This document shows, one piece after another, positions 27,001-34,491 of a DNA stretch of 36,715 bases (its first letter is position 1; each line of letters begins with the position of its first letter). The position numbers and the translations under genes are program-made. Origin of the DNA: Prevotella sp. (GTDB lineage: Bacteria > Bacteroidota > Bacteroidia > Bacteroidales > Bacteroidaceae); NCBI GenBank assembly GCA_022641735.1, contig JALCDQ010000004.1, positions 184,192-220,906 on the forward strand, read 5' to 3'. The notes below the pieces were generated by a model that saw nothing but the letters and a program-made list of their open reading frames with translations, made no database searches and was not told where the DNA came from.

Positions 27001-27470
27001 ACTCCTCCACCATCGATCTTAACAGATACACCTATTAATGGCTCTCCTGTAACATCAACTACCTTTCCTCTGATTTTAAATGTTTCATGAGACGGAGTAC
27101 GTGTACTTGCTGAAGGCACGTCATTTTTCGTCACTGACACTTGACGGCCAGAGATATTATAAGAAAGACCAACTTCTTGACAAAGTTCTTTAATAATTAA
27201 TTCAGCATTTTTATTAGTTAAATTTATGGAAACTTTGTCTGAAAGCATTTTCTTGACATCTTTGTTATATGCAAAGACATATTTACTATGTTTTTCAATG
27301 TAATCGAAAATTTCCTTAACAGAATATTCTTTTGCAGAGTACAGTGTGTAAAGATTGCTTCCCGAATCGTAAGCCAGTAAGCCAGGATGACTAGCTTTAC
27401 ATGGAACCGTTGAAAAGATTAAAACCAAAGTCAAAGCTCTGATTGTAAACCAGGATAATTGATTCTTCAT
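24075..27470 (-). CDS. susC: SusC/RagA TonB-linked outer-membrane transporter with STN signalling domain
   Basis: This is an 1131-residue TonB-dependent receptor. I chose the ATG at 27470 ([13 protein letters not shown]...) because it begins a normal signal peptide; the longer frame to 27524 would overlap the previous gene. Order: STN domain (about 35-118, '[20 protein letters not shown]'), carboxypeptidase-regulatory-like domain (about 130-210, '[20 protein letters not shown]'), TonB-box region near [25 protein letters not shown], plug ('[33 protein letters not shown]'), then the beta-barrel to the terminal NF. An STN domain marks transducers that signal through FecR to an ECF sigma factor, so this protein both imports the glycan and reports its presence. 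Two FecR/sigma pairs in the window could be its partners; the one at 29112-30937 is on the same strand just upstream. Confidence 0.95.
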   Translation of the reverse strand: [1131 protein letters not shown]

Positions 27471-27498
27471 TTTTGTTTTAGGTTTGAAAGTGTTATAT

Positions 27499-29034
27499 TT
27501 ATTTGTTAATTTTAATTTCCCCAATCTTTAGCCATAAATCATGTTGCTTTTCTTGAGAAACAGCCATATGTATTCCGATTTTATTTCCCCGCACATCAAA
27601 CAAGCCAACTGCCAAGGTATATCTTCCTCGTGGAAGTCCACTCAGAGATAATGCCGTTATATATTTAACTGGAGCATTGTAATACCATTTGGACAAGTCT
27701 GTTTGAGAATCTACAAAAATTTTACAGATTTGACCATCTTTGTTTATAAAAGCAAATGCCACTTTATATCGTTGATTCCATTGAGGTATATTCGTAGGAC
27801 AATAACCCCAACCTAAGTTATTCCACTGATGGTGTATGATTAATAGCCCATTGTGATCTGCGGAATTATCATAAGATATTTCACTTGGATATAACCTATA
27901 GCCACCTTGAGCTAAAAATCTCTTTACGAGAGGAAAAGCTTTTTTAAACCAAGAATAAGTCTCATCACCTACTCTGAAATCCATCATATTAACATGTGCT
28001 TCTGCTGACATACTGAACTCTCCTTGACGTACATCCTCTGAATATCCTTTGCGATATTTTTTGCTTGAATCTGTCCAATAGTGATGATGAGCACCTGTAA
28101 TCCATCCCCCTTCCATAATAACAGGACGAATATAGCGCCATTTTTTTGCGTACTGTTTTTCCCAGTCTTGATAATAATCCGTCATTCCAAAAGCGTCATG
28201 ACGAAGACTACAACCTTGTCTAACTGCATAATCAAGCATGTCCTCACTGTCCTTAGATGGCTCTCCCCAACTGATAGTATCTCCAATGAGACGATGATAA
28301 TTAATTAATGTTGGCACTTTTGAAAAGACTCGAGCATACAAATCAATATTCCATTTAAACACAGTTTTTTTATGATTATAATCAGAGTAAGCCACAGAAT
28401 GCCCTTCTCCCCACTTGCCAAAACCATAACCATCAATAAAGCTCATGATGTCAGGATCATTGAAATGTTGTCCCAAAGCACAAATAAATTTTTCATATTT
28501 CATCTGAAAAATTGGGTCATCGACATAAGGAGTCCATATACCGGAATTATCCGTAAAACCTTTTGCTCCTGCTTCCTTTACATAAAGGGGAGTGTTTTGT
28601 CCCTGATCACGCCCATCAACAACAATTCGAAAGGCAATCTTACAACCATGCTGAATAACGCTACCTAATAGGCGCATTAAGCGGGAGTTTGGATTTAGCC
28701 AAGCATATTGTCCTTCTACTGGCTCAAAAAAACGCCACCCTGCGCGGAAATAACATGTTGAAGCATAGTTAGTAATATTAACCGTATCTGCACTATTCTC
28801 ACTAACTGACAAATGTTCATAATCTTCCTTTTGCCAAAAATCACTATCCCAGTTTCTGTTAAGATAAATTACCCAACCATTAAGAGGATTATGGAGAAAC
28901 GTTGTCGTGTCTGGTTGAATTGTAAGATGACGTTTATGTGCATCAACTTGGAGAGGCATAACAGAATTTGAAAAAAGCGTAATGATCATGCAGCTTAGTA
29001 AAAAAGTATGCTTTTTATATGTTGATCTATTCAT
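27499..29034 (-). CDS. Periplasmic DUF4874/DUF4832-type TIM-barrel protein, putative glycoside hydrolase
   Basis: The 511 residues carry a type I signal peptide (about 1-32) and no lipobox cysteine, so it is expected in the periplasm or secreted. It is a paralogue of the lipoprotein at 19063. Barrel residues lie at about 45-365 with candidate acid/base E210 in GYGFGKWGE and candidate nucleophile E308 in VIMEGGW. The C-terminal beta domain runs about 385-510 and contains NNLGWGYCPTNIPQWNQRY. The two glutamates and the flanking aromatic blocks are kept although the proteins differ widely elsewhere, which argues for catalysis. It opens the PUL operon, 78 bases after fecR and 28 bases before susC. 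A surface member and a periplasmic member of one family match the usual endo/exo division of labour of a PUL. Confidence 0.75.
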   Translation of the reverse strand: MNRSTYKKHTFLLSCMIITLFSNSVMPLQVDAHKRHLTIQPDTTTFLHNPLNGWVIYLNRNWDSDFWQKEDYEHLSVSENSADTVNITNYASTCYFRAGWRFFEPVEGQYAWLNPNSRLMRLLGSVIQHGCKIAFRIVVDGRDQGQNTPLYVKEAGAKGFTDNSGIWTPYVDDPIFQMKYEKFICALGQHFNDPDIMSFIDGYGFGKWGEGHSVAYSDYNHKKTVFKWNIDLYARVFSKVPTLINYHRLIGDTISWGEPSKDSEDMLDYAVRQGCSLRHDAFGMTDYYQDWEKQYAKKWRYIRPVIMEGGWITGAHHHYWTDSSKKYRKGYSEDVRQGEFSMSAEAHVNMMDFRVGDETYSWFKKAFPLVKRFLAQGGYRLYPSEISYDNSADHNGLLIIHHQWNNLGWGYCPTNIPQWNQRYKVAFAFINKDGQICKIFVDSQTDLSKWYYNAPVKYITALSLSGLPRGRYTLAVGLFDVRGNKIGIHMAVSQEKQHDLWLKIGEIKINK

Positions 29035-29111
29035 TGTTTAATTTGATTAGGTTAGTATGGATTACATAAACACCAAAATATGAAGATAAAAAGATAATTC
29101 AGATATCACTA

Positions 29112-30029
29112 TTATTTACTACTTATCACAGAACCATTAGCTTCATATGATACCTTCAGCGGAACTAATGCTTGAAGCGAACTTATGACAGCTTTAACAT
29201 CATGTTGCAACAGCAACTTCCCATAAAGTTGTGACTTTCCGATGTTGCCCTTACAAGATATATGGTATCCGTAATATTGACTAAGATCACTTACAAGAGA
29301 AGAAAGAGTCTCGCCGTCAAGAGAAAGATAACCTTTCGTCCAACTTGTATATTTATCAACATCAACATTATTCACTTCATCTATGTCACTATTGAGAATT
29401 GTTGCCATTTGGCCTGGTTTCATTCTTAGTCTGCTGTTAGTTTGCGTTGCCACTTCAACAATCCCTTCAAGTAAAACCACATGAGCCTTTCCTGAATTAT
29501 AGCTATTTATGTCAAATTTAGTACCGACATCTCGAATTTCATATCCATCAGACTTTACGACAAATGGATGTTTTGCATCATGAACTACATCTATTAATGC
29601 CTCTCCTTTGACGACAATAGAACGTTCTCCGTTACCAAATTCCTTTGGATAAACTACTGTCGTGCGTGAGTTTGCAAACATCTTAGTGCCATCTGGCAGT
29701 GTAATGGTCTGAGTTTCTCCTACTGGCACAGTTACCGTGCACATTTCTATATCAGCAGATTGGCTCTTTGCATATAGTGAAGTACCTGACTCATTCTTAG
29801 AAAAAGTTAAATAATACGTCAGGACAAAGACAGCAACAAGCGATGCTGCAATACTCATTGCCGTCATAAGCCGATAGCGTTGTTTTTCTTTCTTCCGTAT
29901 CTTTGAAAAAACGCGGAATTTAATAGCTTCGTTATCTACTTCAGCAGGTTGACAGGAATCATTGAATTCTTTTATCTTTGCATCCACGTCCGTATCATCA
30001 TATTTGAAATCACTCAATTTCTTTTCCAT
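29112..30029 (-). CDS. FecR-family anti-sigma factor (right module)
   Basis: The 305 residues comprise a cytoplasmic part (1-52) ending in a basic patch (IRKKEKQRYR), a transmembrane helix at about 55-76, a FecR domain at about 95-205 (VGETQTITLPDGTKMFANSRTTVVYP, HPFVVKSDGYEIRDVGTKFD) and a DUF4974-type end at about 235-300 (LSSLVSDLSQYYGYHISC, LYGKLLLQHDVKAVI). It is expected to bind the STN domain of the adjacent SusC and control the ECF factor at 30395. The sigma gene ends 365 bases before it, much farther than the 88 bases in the left module. It may be co-transcribed with the PUL operon that begins 78 bases downstream. Confidence 0.93.
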   Translation of the reverse strand: MEKKLSDFKYDDTDVDAKIKEFNDSCQPAEVDNEAIKFRVFSKIRKKEKQRYRLMTAMSIAASLVAVFVLTYYLTFSKNESGTSLYAKSQSADIEMCTVTVPVGETQTITLPDGTKMFANSRTTVVYPKEFGNGERSIVVKGEALIDVVHDAKHPFVVKSDGYEIRDVGTKFDINSYNSGKAHVVLLEGIVEVATQTNSRLRMKPGQMATILNSDIDEVNNVDVDKYTSWTKGYLSLDGETLSSLVSDLSQYYGYHISCKGNIGKSQLYGKLLLQHDVKAVISSLQALVPLKVSYEANGSVISSK

Positions 30030-30394
30030 ATTTATTAATCTTATTAAATATAAAGACTCAAATAAATCAAAAAACTATAGGTTGACTTCTGCTTTTTTCA
30101 AATTTCTTATTGAAATTAATTATTCTGGCGAATTTAGAGGGGATTTTGAAACAGGACATTCCAAACAACTTTCATTTTCGAATCTATTCGTTAGTAACCG
30201 TATCAAACTCCGTCCATTATAACTCATCTGCTAATAACTGGACATGTTGCATAAGATATAAAAGTGGGTCACATCTTTACTAATAGCAATATGTAATGCT
30301 AGATAATTGGGGCCATTATTTAAAATACTGCTAATTGTTCATTTAGGAATGCTATGAAAATACCCTTATAGATTAAATACAATAGCATGATTTA
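30030..30394. other. Long sigma-fecR intergenic gap, no gene seen
   Basis: The 365 bases are AT-rich. I see no credible reading frame, no strong hairpin and no TTTG/TAnnTTTG promoter on the minus strand. A short CGAAT-CT-ATTCG inverted repeat lies near 30179-30190. The length suggests a regulatory leader for fecR or an old insertion. Confidence 0.5.
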
Positions 30395-30937
30395 TTATAA
30401 AGGAGTTTTCAACATTTTCCTAAGACTAGATACAGCAAATGCAATATGATAATTAACTGTTGGCAAAGAGATACCAAAGAAATCTGCAATGTCAGCATAT
30501 TTCATATGCTCAATTTTTGCCATAAAAAAGACGTCACGACATCTTGGCGGAAGTTTATTAATAGCATTATTAATTGAAGTGATTTCCTCACAAGATATAA
30601 TTCTAGAGAGAGAGGATTCAACTATAGGAAATGCAAATGATTTTAAATCATCAAATGAAATACTATTTCGCTTGTTTTTTTCTTTTTGTACATAGGATAA
30701 TGACTTGTTATGGGTAACCATCAAAAGCCAAGACAAAATATTTTCTATGCTTGGCATTTCTTTACGTCTTTTCCATACCTCATAAAAAACATCACTGACT
30801 ACTTCTTCTGCCATCTCTTTATTACAGATTATGCCATAGGCATAATAATATAATCGGGAACTATAAAGGTCCATGAAGTTGCTTAAAGCAACTTCATTTC
30901 CTTTAGATAGTAATATTATAAGTTCCCGTTCTTGCAT
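30395..30937 (-). CDS. ECF RNA polymerase sigma factor (right module)
   Basis: This is a 180-residue sigma-70 family protein. Region 2 lies at about 8-85 (EMAEEVVSDVFYEVWKRRKEM) and region 4 at about 118-172 (YADIADFFGISLPTVNYHI as helix-turn-helix). It resembles the left-module factor, including the identical TVNYH in the recognition helix region, but lacks that protein's hydrophobic tail. It starts 26 bases after the stop of the beta-helix gene at 30964, so the two are probably one transcript. It lies upstream of fecR and the PUL operon on the same strand and is the most likely cognate factor for this locus. Confidence 0.92.
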   Translation of the reverse strand: MQERELIILLSKGNEVALSNFMDLYSSRLYYYAYGIICNKEMAEEVVSDVFYEVWKRRKEMPSIENILSWLLMVTHNKSLSYVQKEKNKRNSISFDDLKSFAFPIVESSLSRIISCEEITSINNAINKLPPRCRDVFFMAKIEHMKYADIADFFGISLPTVNYHIAFAVSSLRKMLKTPL

Positions 30938-30963
30938 TGATATAGTCTTAAATCAATTGCCAA

Positions 30964-32439
30964 CTACAAAACTACTACTTTCTTTCCATTTATAATGTAA
31001 ATACCCTTGCTATTTTTGAAACTAGTGTTCAAGATTCGCATTCCATTAATATTATAAACTTTATCATTACACTTTTGGTTATTAATAATCTCAGAAATGC
31101 CCGTACTTGTTTTAACAGCTATTGCTCCCAAAGCAGTTATGTCTCCTCGTTCATTTCCTATTTGGTCAATAGCCAGATCTAGTGTTTTTGGAAGATCTAT
31201 TCCCAACGAGTTGATAGACGTCTTGAGCTCAGATTGAGTAGCACCTTGTCGAAATGTAGGAACAATATAACCATCCTTAAGGGTCGCATTCCCAAATGCT
31301 GTTACATACGTATTTGATTTAGACATTTCAGAATATCCATTTCCAGTAGGCAACACTGTCGGTGATTCAACAGCATTTACAAAAGAGCCTAGAAAGTTTT
31401 TACTATCTATAGTCACATTAAAATAGTCCGGAGCCTCTGTCGATCCTGTTATTGCAACGGCAGAAGAACTAATTATACCATTATCTTCATTATTTACAAC
31501 TATTGAATTTAAGATATGGAGTTTTGCTCCTTGCGACATTTGTATTTGATTCTCCCCTTTGTTACCTGCTATAGTTGAGTTTATGACATATAAAGACAAG
31601 TCTGGAAAAGACGAATTAGCTCCATTTACATAAACGGCGCCTCCATTTGAAGATGTATTATTGGCAATAGTACTATTAATAATATAAAGTCCAACGCCAT
31701 GTTGAACACAAATTGCAGAACCTGTTGCTTCTGTAACACTATTATCATGAATTGAACAACGATATAAGTACGTCTTACCCTTAATTTTTGCATTTGCATC
31801 ACCACTACTACGCATTCGCAATGCTCCACCTTTGACACCTGAATTATTATAGAATGAGCATTCAGTTAGATATGCCGTACTACGATTTGAAAGAAATGCT
31901 TGCCCACCATAATTATAAGTTGTAGAGTTATTGTAGAAATCACAATTTTTTACTGTAACACTACCACTATTATCAACAAAAAGTGCCCCCATTGTTTCTG
32001 TACCTGATTTAGAAGTTGAGCCCGTAAAGTTTATTCCCTGAATAAGAACAGGTTTAGACTCATCCATAGTACTAGTGTTAATTGCTAATAGACGTCCACC
32101 ATTGTCAGACGATGGTCCTTGAAATACAGTAGGTGTAGTTGCTGGATATATTGGAATGGAATGCTCTGTTCCTTTGAGATCTGAGGCGAATCCACCAATA
32201 ATATTGCATGCTGCTTTTACAGGCGCAACTGTCGAAATGACATAAGTACCTCCTGAAAAATAGAAATTATCACCATCAGTCTTATTTGCTATTGCTGCAT
32301 AAAAACCAGTAATGCCCATTGCCTTCTCCCAAGAAGAACCATCTCCATTTCCATTAGGTATGATAAAATAATCATTTGCTGATACTGAAGTTGTCAGCAG
32401 CAAACCCATCATCATCAAAAAAGTAAAATTTTTTTTCAT
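30964..32439 (-). CDS. Secreted beta-helix protein with C-terminal sorting tail
   Basis: The 491 residues carry a signal peptide at 1-21. Residues about 25-400 form a right-handed parallel beta-helix with repeated turns (NCDFYNNS, ECSFYNNSGVKGGAL, NSTIANNTSSNGGAVYVNG, NSTIAGNKGENQIQMSQGAKLHILNS). The last 30 residues (VYNINGMRIL...GIYIINGKKVVVL) form a sorting-type tail. It is a paralogue of the beta-helix half of the protein at 1459: both share 'GDGSSWxKA', 'IIGGF' or 'LIGGF', 'SIPIYP' or 'VIPIYP' followed by 'TPTV', and 'AICVQHGxxLYIINxxI'. It lacks the DUF4886 domain. No lyase catalytic residues can be identified, so it may bind or cut an acidic polymer. Confidence 0.8.
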   Translation of the reverse strand: MKKNFTFLMMMGLLLTTSVSANDYFIIPNGNGDGSSWEKAMGITGFYAAIANKTDGDNFYFSGGTYVISTVAPVKAACNIIGGFASDLKGTEHSIPIYPATTPTVFQGPSSDNGGRLLAINTSTMDESKPVLIQGINFTGSTSKSGTETMGALFVDNSGSVTVKNCDFYNNSTTYNYGGQAFLSNRSTAYLTECSFYNNSGVKGGALRMRSSGDANAKIKGKTYLYRCSIHDNSVTEATGSAICVQHGVGLYIINSTIANNTSSNGGAVYVNGANSSFPDLSLYVINSTIAGNKGENQIQMSQGAKLHILNSIVVNNEDNGIISSSAVAITGSTEAPDYFNVTIDSKNFLGSFVNAVESPTVLPTGNGYSEMSKSNTYVTAFGNATLKDGYIVPTFRQGATQSELKTSINSLGIDLPKTLDLAIDQIGNERGDITALGAIAVKTSTGISEIINNQKCNDKVYNINGMRILNTSFKNSKGIYIINGKKVVVL

Positions 32440-32795
32440 AAAATTGTTCAGTTATATTATAGATTTATACATATTCTTATTTATCTAATTTAAACAAAAC
32501 TTCTAATGACAAGTTTTCATATTATAAAGTCTTTAGTTATTTATAAAGACATCGTTCAATTTAAAAGAAATAGGAACATTAACATATTTTTAGATATAAA
32601 ACCTAGAATATAGGTTAATCCAACTATTATGTAAGTATTCCGTCTAAATATTAGAAGCTATGTTCTCTCGGCGAGTAATGAATCAATTTCTCCTGATTTT
32701 ATAGTTGGATTGCCTTGAATTTTTGCCACCCTCAGTGAGTTTACCTTTTGAAATCATATTTTAAGAAAAATCAGATACGTTTCTATATGCTAAAA
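32440..32795. other. Upstream region of the beta-helix gene, no complete gene
   Basis: These 356 AT-rich bases are the leader and promoter region of the beta-helix/sigma transcript, but I cannot find a consensus promoter. On the minus strand a 31-codon open stretch (about 32660-32750) reads FQKVNSLRVAKIQGNPTIKS and ends ...LLAERT and a stop. It has no start codon of its own and looks like the tail of a truncated, unrecognised gene next to the IS insertion point. Confidence 0.35.
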
Positions 32796-32803
32796 TAACA
32801 TGA
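32796..32803 (+). repeat. Target-site duplication, left copy (TAACATGA)
   Basis: TAACATGA sits directly outside the left inverted end of the IS4-family element, and the same eight bases sit directly outside the right end at 34404-34411. This shows that the element inserted as an intact unit and that the flanks have not been rearranged since. Confidence 0.8.
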
Positions 32804-32832
32804 CTGAACTTTCGCAAGTGAATATTCATTCA

Positions 32833-34185
32833 TCATGCGGCATTATATTTATACATTCGATATAAAACATGGAACTTATCATTACCATCAAGCAAAGCAT
32901 TAAGCAGTTCACTGGCATCGGCAGATATCAGTTCTGCAATTTCCAGGATGGCATCCAGTATAAGTTCCCATATTTTGTCCGCCACGGACAATTCGAGAGA
33001 GCTGCCAGTGGCTTCTGCGAAGAGTTCGCCGATGGTTTCGTAGGATTCAAACCGTTTTACTGCACAGAGGATATTGTATTGCATCATTGTCAGTGTAATG
33101 TCTGCGATCTGTGCGTCGAAGTGGATGGACTGGCATCTGCCGAAGTTGAGCAGTCCTTTGCAGTCGTGATAGGCGACTTCAGTCACCCAACGTCTGCTGT
33201 ACAGGCGGTAAGCCTGAAGGAAGCTCAGTGTCTTGTCAGTGGTCAGCAAACCGTTCCATTGTCCCTTGTGCCCTCGCTTGCAGAAGTAAAGACGGACGGT
33301 CGTGCCGGCAAAGTTCACGTCAATCATACAGTATGTACATTTGAGGATGGCATTGTGTTTGCAGAGTCCGAGATGATGAAGTTTCCTGATGATCTCTTTG
33401 GCAGTCAGATTCCCGTACTCAGTCCGGTATCTCGTCTTGCCAATCTTAATCATTCCGAGCAGATTGCATCTGATATGCCTGCTGGTTATCAGACGAACAA
33501 AGTCCGCATTGGTAAACCAGCTGTCCATCAGCAGATAGTCAAAGCGGATGCCTCTCTTGATGGCGTACTTCACCATCCCGATGGCCTTGTCTGTCTTCTT
33601 CATCGTATATTCTTTAATTCTCTCGTCCACTTCCTGACCTGTATGCTTCTCGGTATGTCGGCCCTTGCGTTCCTTAACCGTGAGCCCCTGTTTGCGGTTG
33701 GGATTTTTACCTTCCTCACCATGCAGGGAAAAATCGAGCAGCATCTGACTCATGCCATCGGACAGGAGCAATGTAAGGCATTTGTAACCAAGTATGCTCT
33801 TATGCTGGATGTGGGAGAACACCTTGCCGATGAGTTCACTCTTCTTTCCGCTCTTCGGAACGTCAGTATCATCTATAATCAAGCAGACAGGCTTGTCGTG
33901 CGACATGGAGCTGCGATGGACTTTCTTCAACAGCTGGAGATTCATCGCGTAAAGCAGCTTGCGCCACTTGACATCGCCATTATTCATAAAACGATAAAAC
34001 AGGTCCTTTTCACAAATGAACATTTTGCCCAATGAGGAATCCGCATATCGGTATGCATTCTTCACAATGAAAAAGGGAAAGAGCACCAGAAGGTTGAGAA
34101 CCTGCAGATTCGTGAATTTGCAGTTCGGCTTCTTCTCTACTCCTATTTGTCTGGAGCGTATATTTATATGTTCCATCACTCTCAT
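32833..34185 (-). CDS. IS4-family DDE transposase
   Basis: The 450 residues include the first catalytic aspartate in LIIDDTD (105-106), the second in LLMDSWF (D221) and the third residue E336. E336 lies within the IS4 signature Y-(2)-R-(3)-E-(6)-K, exactly met by Y329, R332, E336 and K343 (YSRRWVTEVAYHDCK). The RNase-H-like core is interrupted by the usual beta-strand insertion of IS4 enzymes. There is no frameshift or internal stop, so it is probably active. The open frame on the opposite strand (32869-34035) is a shadow. The gene is more GC-rich than the PUL beside it. Confidence 0.95.
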   Translation of the reverse strand: MRVMEHINIRSRQIGVEKKPNCKFTNLQVLNLLVLFPFFIVKNAYRYADSSLGKMFICEKDLFYRFMNNGDVKWRKLLYAMNLQLLKKVHRSSMSHDKPVCLIIDDTDVPKSGKKSELIGKVFSHIQHKSILGYKCLTLLLSDGMSQMLLDFSLHGEEGKNPNRKQGLTVKERKGRHTEKHTGQEVDERIKEYTMKKTDKAIGMVKYAIKRGIRFDYLLMDSWFTNADFVRLITSRHIRCNLLGMIKIGKTRYRTEYGNLTAKEIIRKLHHLGLCKHNAILKCTYCMIDVNFAGTTVRLYFCKRGHKGQWNGLLTTDKTLSFLQAYRLYSRRWVTEVAYHDCKGLLNFGRCQSIHFDAQIADITLTMMQYNILCAVKRFESYETIGELFAEATGSSLELSVADKIWELILDAILEIAELISADASELLNALLDGNDKFHVLYRMYKYNAA

Positions 34186-34217
34186 TATGCAGTTAATTGC
34201 ACGATTATTTTCATTTT

Positions 34218-34237
34218 CTGAGAAAAAAACTTCTCAG
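34218..34237 (-). terminator. Hairpin in the transposase leader of the IS
   Basis: CTGAGAA (34218-34224) pairs perfectly with TTCTCAG (34231-34237) around an A-rich loop. It lies 33 bases before the transposase start. Insertion sequences often carry such a stem to block transcription entering from outside from raising transposase levels. Confidence 0.45.
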
Positions 34238-34403
34238 ATCTGATATAATTGTTGTATCTTTGTTCACGGCTTTGAAGTTTGAATTTAGTCTTTTAGCGAT
34301 TACTAAATTACTCATTTTTAATGAGTTGAACAAATTTCAGAGCCTTTTTTATTCCAATTTTATGTTAATTTATGCACGTGATTCTTCACTTGCGAAACTC
34401 TAG

Positions 34404-34411
34404 TAACATGA
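34404..34411 (+). repeat. Target-site duplication, right copy (TAACATGA)
   Basis: Identical to the eight bases at 32796-32803 and immediately outside the right inverted end of the IS4-family element. Confidence 0.8.
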
Positions 34412-34491
34412 GAAATTACAAAAATTGGATCTATGGAATAACATCTACCCGTTGGCGGAATTAAAGTATTATTTTAAAATATTTAACGATT

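Larger units (their letters stand above)
32804..34403 (-). mobile_element. Complete IS4-family insertion sequence, 1600 bp
   Basis: The ends are inverted repeats of about 25 bases, matching at 20 positions. They begin CT and share the uninterrupted core TTTCGCAAGTGAA (32810-32822, and inverted at 34385-34397). They are flanked by an 8-bp duplication. One gene, the transposase, fills the interior, leaving 29 bases at its 3' side and a 218-base leader at its 5' side. Eight-base duplications occur in some IS4 subgroups. It lies between the beta-helix gene and hipA and breaks no recognisable gene. Confidence 0.88.

Noticed and set aside
27471..27524. Longer SusC start giving 18 extra residues
   Set aside because: It overlaps the end of the upstream gene and places a hydrophilic stretch before the signal peptide.
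29062..29090. TATTTTG on the minus strand before the first PUL gene as a promoter
   Set aside because: It is one base short of the TAnnTTTG consensus and no TTTG lies at the right distance upstream.
29962..30222. Plus-strand 86-codon frame in the sigma-fecR gap
   Set aside because: It begins antisense within fecR, has biased composition and no recognisable domain.
32869..34035. Open frame of 388 codons on the plus strand opposite the transposase
   Set aside because: It is entirely antisense to a transposase with all catalytic residues, and its translation has no recognisable domain.
34255..34262. TATCTTTG on the plus strand inside the IS as an outward promoter
   Set aside because: No -33 element at the proper spacing, and it would read antisense into the end of hipA.
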